Source: an uncultured Amylibacter sp.
GTDB taxonomy: Bacteria > Pseudomonadota > Alphaproteobacteria > Rhodobacterales > Rhodobacteraceae
Reading direction: 5' to 3'
Assembly: GCA_938001995.1 (NCBI GenBank)
Contig: CALLAV010000170.1
Span: forward strand, 1-10,441
Length of the DNA: 10,441 bases
Every line of letters starts with the position of its first letter. Position 1 is the stretch's first letter. The notes under the pieces are model-generated. The model saw only the letters and a list, made by a program, of their open reading frames with translations. It was not told the DNA's origin and ran no database searches. Positions 7,322-10,441 of the stretch are shown one piece after another. A program made the position numbers and the translations under genes.

Positions 7322-8857
7322 CTAATCCAGCGGCTGTGCGCCGCCTGCCGCCGCTGCTTTTTCGATATAGGGCTGCAACCTTTGCGCAGCTTCGGCGCAA
7401 CCATCAGGCTGTTTGTAGTCGCGCAGGATGCTTTGCCACACATCAACGGCACGGTCGGTTGACGTGCGCGACCCTGCCTCGGTCCATGCGCCAAAGTTGT
7501 TTAGATCCGCAACAATCGGTTCGTAAAATGCAGTTTGATACCGATCCATCGTGTGCTGCGTGGCAAAGAAATGCCCACCTGGTTGCACATCGGCCAGCGC
7601 GTCAAATCCAATCTCGGCTGCGTCTGCTTTGGGGCGTGTGCAAAGTTCGGCAAACATTTGCAGGCTTTCGATGTCGTTGATGAATTTCTCATACCCAAAC
7701 GTCAAACCGCCCTCCAGCCAGCCCGCTGTGTGAACCAAAAGCGTCCCATGCGCGAGCGAACCGCCCCACAGGCCCATCACGGTCTCAAGGCTCGATTGCA
7801 TATCAGCCACATTCGAAGCAGAGCCAGAGGCTGTGCGCCAAGGCAGATCAATCAGTCGTGCCAATTGTCCGCCGCCGATCTGCATCTTGAGGTGATCGGG
7901 CGTACCAAAAGCAGGTGCGCCCGATTTCATGTGAACGTTCGACGAGAATCCACCATAACTGACGGGCGCGCCTGCGCGGGCCAACTGCGCGAGCGTGATC
8001 CCAAAAAGTGCTTCGGCATGTTGCAGGGTCAATGCGCCTGCTGGTGTAATCGGGGCCATCGCACCCGCGAGGCAGAAAGGCGTGATGATCGTCATTTGAT
8101 TGGCGCGGGCAAAGTCGATGATCCCCTGCGCCATCGGTTTGTCGAGCATGCGCGGAGAGTTGGAATTGATCACGGTTGTCACCCAAACGCCGTTTTCAAA
8201 CTCGTCATGGGACAGATTCAGCCCCTCTTGCATCATCTCAAACCCCTGCTGCACTTGGCCACGACCACGAGCATAGACAAAGGCGGGTTTATCGCCAAAT
8301 TCCAACTGCACGCGCATTGTTTCATAGTGGCGCAAGTGGATCGGAATATCCTGTGCCTCGGTCAGTGGGCCAAAGGTGTGCATGACGTCATAGTGCTGGC
8401 ATAACTTAATCGCCTCGGTGAAATCGCGCAGGCTGCCTGGTCGGCGGCCTCTTTCGGCGTCATTGGCATTTGGACAACCGACGCCTGGCATAAAGATCAT
8501 GGAACCCAGCTCGTAGTCTTGCTCGCGCAACGGATTGGCTGCGCGAAGGCGGATTTTGCGCGGCGCAGATTTTAGCGCGGCGGTCACCATATCGCGGCCC
8601 ATGAACACCATATCATCGTCGTCCACCTTTGCTCCTGCCTTGGCAAGCAATTCGCGCGCTTCGGGCAGCAGAACTTTGATCCCCAATTCCTCAATCACGC
8701 GCAGGGCAGTTTCGTGGATCGACTGGATCTCATCCTCTGAAAACATGATTTGTTGGGGGAAGGGATGCTTTAACTGGCGATAATTCGGTTTGCGCAGCGG
8801 CGCGGGGGACGCGGCGCGATTGCGATTTCGGCGTCCGCGTTTTGGGGCGTCTGTCAT
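7322..8857 (-). CDS. MttB-superfamily methyltransferase, non-pyrrolysine type
   Basis: A 511-residue protein of the trimethylamine methyltransferase (MttB) family, at full family length with no internal stop, so no pyrrolysine is used. The N-terminus is basic (RGRRNRNR), then FSEDEIQSIHETALRVIEEL (39-58) begins the usual fold. Glycine-rich barrel segments include FMPGVGCPN (122-130), ITPFCLAGAMAPITPAGA (258-275) and APVSYGGFSSNVHMKSG (297-313). Family members without pyrrolysine include glycine betaine and other quaternary-amine methyltransferases that pass a methyl group to a corrinoid protein. No corrinoid protein or corrinoid methyltransferase is in the window, so a partner must be encoded elsewhere if it works this way. 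It starts inside the TetR stop (ATGA), so the two genes are co-translated. The stop codon is TAG. The substrate is not determined; a quaternary or methylated amine is the best guess. Confidence 0.93.
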   Translation of the reverse strand: MTDAPKRGRRNRNRAASPAPLRKPNYRQLKHPFPQQIMFSEDEIQSIHETALRVIEELGIKVLLPEARELLAKAGAKVDDDDMVFMGRDMVTAALKSAPRKIRLRAANPLREQDYELGSMIFMPGVGCPNANDAERGRRPGSLRDFTEAIKLCQHYDVMHTFGPLTEAQDIPIHLRHYETMRVQLEFGDKPAFVYARGRGQVQQGFEMMQEGLNLSHDEFENGVWVTTVINSNSPRMLDKPMAQGIIDFARANQMTIITPFCLAGAMAPITPAGALTLQHAEALFGITLAQLARAGAPVSYGGFSSNVHMKSGAPAFGTPDHLKMQIGGGQLARLIDLPWRTASGSASNVADMQSSLETVMGLWGGSLAHGTLLVHTAGWLEGGLTFGYEKFINDIESLQMFAELCTRPKADAAEIGFDALADVQPGGHFFATQHTMDRYQTAFYEPIVADLNNFGAWTEAGSRTSTDRAVDVWQSILRDYKQPDGCAEAAQRLQPYIEKAAAAGGAQPLD

Positions 8858-9498
8858 GCGTCGTCTTTCTTGTGAAGCACGCGGGCCAAAAACTCTTGGG
8901 CCACATGAGGCGTGATGCTGCGTCCTGTGAAGCAGTGGAAATAGGTTTCGAGGTATTCCATCCGTTCTGCATCAGGTTCAGAACCGACAAGCGCATAATA
9001 ACTAAGTTGCGTAAAATAGATGACTCGGGCGCGGATGAAGGCTTCGGTTTTGGGATAGCTCTGCCGTTCATAAAAAGCGGCGATTGCGGCGATGCGGTTG
9101 TCGTCTTCGGTGGCAACAAGTGATGCAACTTTGTCCGACCTGCGCCCCCAATCGCGCAGAGCCTGATCCAGATGAGGGTCGAATTTCGTGTGATCCACCC
9201 AAACTGCGAATAGGTCCAGAATACCAGTTTCAAGCGTTTCGGAGTGTTGCAGCACATCAAGCATGACGCCTGTATTGCGCGCGCGCCATTCGTCTAGAAC
9301 TGCGTCGAGCAGCTCGTCATGGTTTTCGAAATGCCAGTAAAAGCTGCCCCGCGTCACGCCAAGTGTCTTGGACAGTTTCAGCACGCGCACGCCTTCGATG
9401 CCGTCCTCGATCAACGCATCAAGGGCTGCGACAATCCAATCCTCGCGGGTTTTTTGCGGGGCGCGTTTTGGGTCTGATTGGGTGGAGAGAAGTTCCAA
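8854..9498 (-). CDS. TetR/AcrR-family transcriptional regulator, TTG start
   Basis: A 214-residue regulator. The N-terminal DNA-binding domain (about 15-65) contains the helix-turn-helix KLSKTLGVTRGSFYWHFENH (41-60), which is typical of TetR proteins. The C-terminal ligand domain is ordinary in length and binds an unknown effector. No ATG or GTG fits the frame. I take TTG 9498 as start because GGAAA (9510-9506, minus strand) lies 7 bases upstream and the frame is closed by a TAA about 33 bases further up. An in-frame CTG lies six codons upstream but has poorer support. The gene overlaps mttB by four bases and diverges from the FAD oxidoreductase gene. Its likely targets are its own promoter and that of the oxidoreductase, through the inverted repeats between them. 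Confidence 0.93.
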   Translation of the reverse strand: MELLSTQSDPKRAPQKTREDWIVAALDALIEDGIEGVRVLKLSKTLGVTRGSFYWHFENHDELLDAVLDEWRARNTGVMLDVLQHSETLETGILDLFAVWVDHTKFDPHLDQALRDWGRRSDKVASLVATEDDNRIAAIAAFYERQSYPKTEAFIRARVIYFTQLSYYALVGSEPDAERMEYLETYFHCFTGRSITPHVAQEFLARVLHKKDDA

Positions 9499-9524
9499 GA
9501 ATACGTTTCCATACAGTAATGTTC

Positions 9525-9553
9525 TTTACAATACATATGTGTATGTTGATATT
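9525..9553 (+). promoter_or_regulatory. Predicted sigma70-like promoter of the FAD oxidoreductase gene
   Basis: TTTACA (9525-9530) and GATATT (9548-9553) are separated by 17 bases and match the -35 and -10 consensus at 5 of 6 and 4 of 6 positions. The expected transcript start near 9560 leaves a short leader before the AGGA at 9575-9578 and ATG 9587. Predicted by eye only. Confidence 0.4.
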
Positions 9554-9555
9554 GT
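9528..9555. promoter_or_regulatory. Candidate TetR operator: nested inverted repeats between the divergent promoters
   Basis: Two perfect dyads are visible. ATACA-tatg-TGTAT (9531-9544) lies in the spacers of both predicted promoters. A wider dyad, ACAATA (9528-9533) with TATTGT (9550-9555), encloses it. TetR-family operators are typically short palindromes next to the regulator's own gene. Binding here would block both directions at once. The region is AT-rich, so some symmetry is expected by chance. Confidence 0.45.
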
Positions 9556-9558
9556 CAA
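9530..9558 (-). promoter_or_regulatory. Predicted sigma70-like promoter of the tetR-mttB operon
   Basis: On the minus strand a perfect TTGACA (9558-9553) is followed after 17 bases by TGTATT (9535-9530), a 4 of 6 match to the -10 consensus. The expected transcript start near 9523 gives a leader of about 25 bases to TTG 9498. The elements abut those of the opposing promoter, with one base shared at each end. Confidence 0.5.
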
Positions 9559-9586
9559 TCAGAGAATCCCGTTCAGGACCAAACCT

Positions 9587-10441
9587 ATGAAAATCGCGCG
9601 TATCCCAACAGTTGATCGTACAAATGGCTGGAGCGCGTATTTGCCGCCACGAATACCACGCCCGGCCCTGAATGGTGACGTGGCTGTGGATTGGGTTGTG
9701 CTAGGGGCAGGTTATGCAGGGCTGGCCGCGGCACGGCGGCTGGCCGAGAACTGCCCGGATCAACATATCGGTTTGATTGATGCGGGACAGGCAGGGGAAA
9801 ATGCGTCTGGGCGCAATTCAGGGTTTGCGATTGATCTACCCCATAACGTCGGTTCGTCGCTTGATGAGTTGGAAGGGTCTCATCGGTTTATGCGGCTTGC
9901 GCGGTTGGCGATTGATCAGTTGCAAGACATTGTGACGACGCACGCCATAAAATGTGATTGGTCGCTAGATGGTCGGTATCACACGGCCGTGTCAGCGCGG
10001 GGTGTGAAAACGGTTTTGGAACCCTATGCGGCAGAGTTAGAGGCGCTTGGCGAACCGTTCGAGTGGCTCGATAAAGACGCAGTGCGCGCCAAGATCGGTT
10101 CTGATCATTTTACCGCTGCGGTGTTCACACCAGGTGGAGCGTTGATGAACCCTGCCGCGCTGACACGGGGTTTGGCAGACACGTTACCAGACAATGTGAC
10201 CTTATTCGAAAACTCCCCAGTGCTGGAGGCAAACTTTCAGAATGGGGTTCACCTGACCACTGCGGGTGGGTCGTTACGGGGGCCGAAAATGATCCTTGCG
10301 GCCAATGGCTATTCGGAACAGTTCGGGTTCAATCGCAATCGATTCCTGCATTTGTATGCCCACGGAAGTCTGACCCGACCGCTTACAGATCAAGAGCAAG
10401 CGGCTTACGGTGTGGGTGCGCCTTGGGGGCTGACCCCTGCG
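9587..10441 (+). CDS. FAD-dependent oxidoreductase (DAO family), 3' end missing
   Basis: The first 285 codons are present and the frame is still open at the right edge. ATG 9587 has AGGA (9575-9578) 8 bases upstream. The FAD-binding dinucleotide motif is VVLGAGYAGLAAARRLAE (37-54), with Gly40, Gly42 and Gly45, and Asp65 ends the second strand. ASGRNSGF (73-80) is the second conserved FAD-contact segment of amine-oxidising DAO-type enzymes. About 30 residues precede the FAD motif, including an SAYLPPRIPRP stretch, as in gamma-glutamylputrescine oxidoreductase-like proteins. Such enzymes oxidise primary or secondary amines to imines or aldehydes, often with hydrogen peroxide release. The substrate cannot be told. 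Divergence from tetR-mttB through a shared operator-like region suggests one amine-related pathway. Confidence 0.92.
   Translation, partial: MKIARIPTVDRTNGWSAYLPPRIPRPALNGDVAVDWVVLGAGYAGLAAARRLAENCPDQHIGLIDAGQAGENASGRNSGFAIDLPHNVGSSLDELEGSHRFMRLARLAIDQLQDIVTTHAIKCDWSLDGRYHTAVSARGVKTVLEPYAAELEALGEPFEWLDKDAVRAKIGSDHFTAAVFTPGGALMNPAALTRGLADTLPDNVTLFENSPVLEANFQNGVHLTTAGGSLRGPKMILAANGYSEQFGFNRNRFLHLYAHGSLTRPLTDQEQAAYGVGAPWGLTPA

Noticed and set aside
7283..7324. The MttB-family gene ends in TAG, the codon read as pyrrolysine in true MttB enzymes; reading through would add 12 residues up to a TAA.
   Set aside because: The protein is already at full family length at the TAG, pyrrolysine in MttB is internal rather than terminal, and the extra residues lie within the complement of the DUF1028 gene.
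7535..8404. A 289-codon plus-strand open frame opposite the MttB-family gene.
   Set aside because: It lies wholly antisense to a clear family member, its product is rich in Arg, His and Cys with no recognisable domain, and there is no supporting start signal.
8730..9260. A 176-codon minus-strand frame overlapping tetR and the start of mttB.
   Set aside because: It is out of frame with two well-supported genes, has a low-complexity Lys/Thr/Pro-rich product and shows no family pattern.

Overview
The window looks like chromosomal DNA of an alphaproteobacterium, most likely a marine Rhodobacterales (Roseobacter-group) species. The grounds are moderate-to-high GC, very tight gene packing with ATGA and TGATG overlaps, and protein sequences typical of that group. 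This assignment is from sequence character only; no database search was possible. Nearly every base is coding, and no RNA gene, insertion sequence, CRISPR array or long non-coding stretch was seen. The longest gap is the 88-base divergent promoter region near the right end.

Left block, about 1-6194, plus strand. This is a six-gene cluster: a DUF4350 membrane protein (5' end cut off by the window), a MoxR-family AAA+ ATPase, a DUF58 (von Willebrand A-like) membrane-anchored protein, a SpoIIM-family (DUF95) membrane protein, an RDD-family membrane protein, and a multi-pass protein resembling the glycerophosphodiesterase membrane-domain family. Gene borders overlap or lie within about 14 bases, so it reads as one translationally coupled operon. 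MoxR ATPases usually work with VWA-type partners as chaperone-like machines. Here four integral membrane proteins and an anchored DUF58 surround one soluble ATPase, which suggests an envelope-located maturation or stress system. Its substrate cannot be told from the sequence.

Middle block, 6223-7307, plus strand. A RidA/YjgF-family protein lacking the usual catalytic arginine is coupled by an ATGA overlap to a DUF1028 (Ntn-hydrolase-like) protein. No terminator separates this pair from the upstream operon.

Right block, 7322-10441. On the minus strand a TetR regulator and an MttB-superfamily methyltransferase without pyrrolysine form an ATGA-coupled operon. On the plus strand a DAO-type FAD-dependent oxidoreductase, truncated by the window end, diverges from it. 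The shared promoter region has two back-to-back sigma70-like promoters whose elements abut or share a base, with inverted repeats between them, a layout suited to TetR control of both directions. Taken with the RidA and DUF1028 genes, this suggests an amine or methylated-amine catabolic module: demethylation by the MttB homologue, amine oxidation by the flavoenzyme, and handling of reactive or hydrolysable intermediates by RidA and DUF1028. The pathway assignment is inference; no substrate is established.
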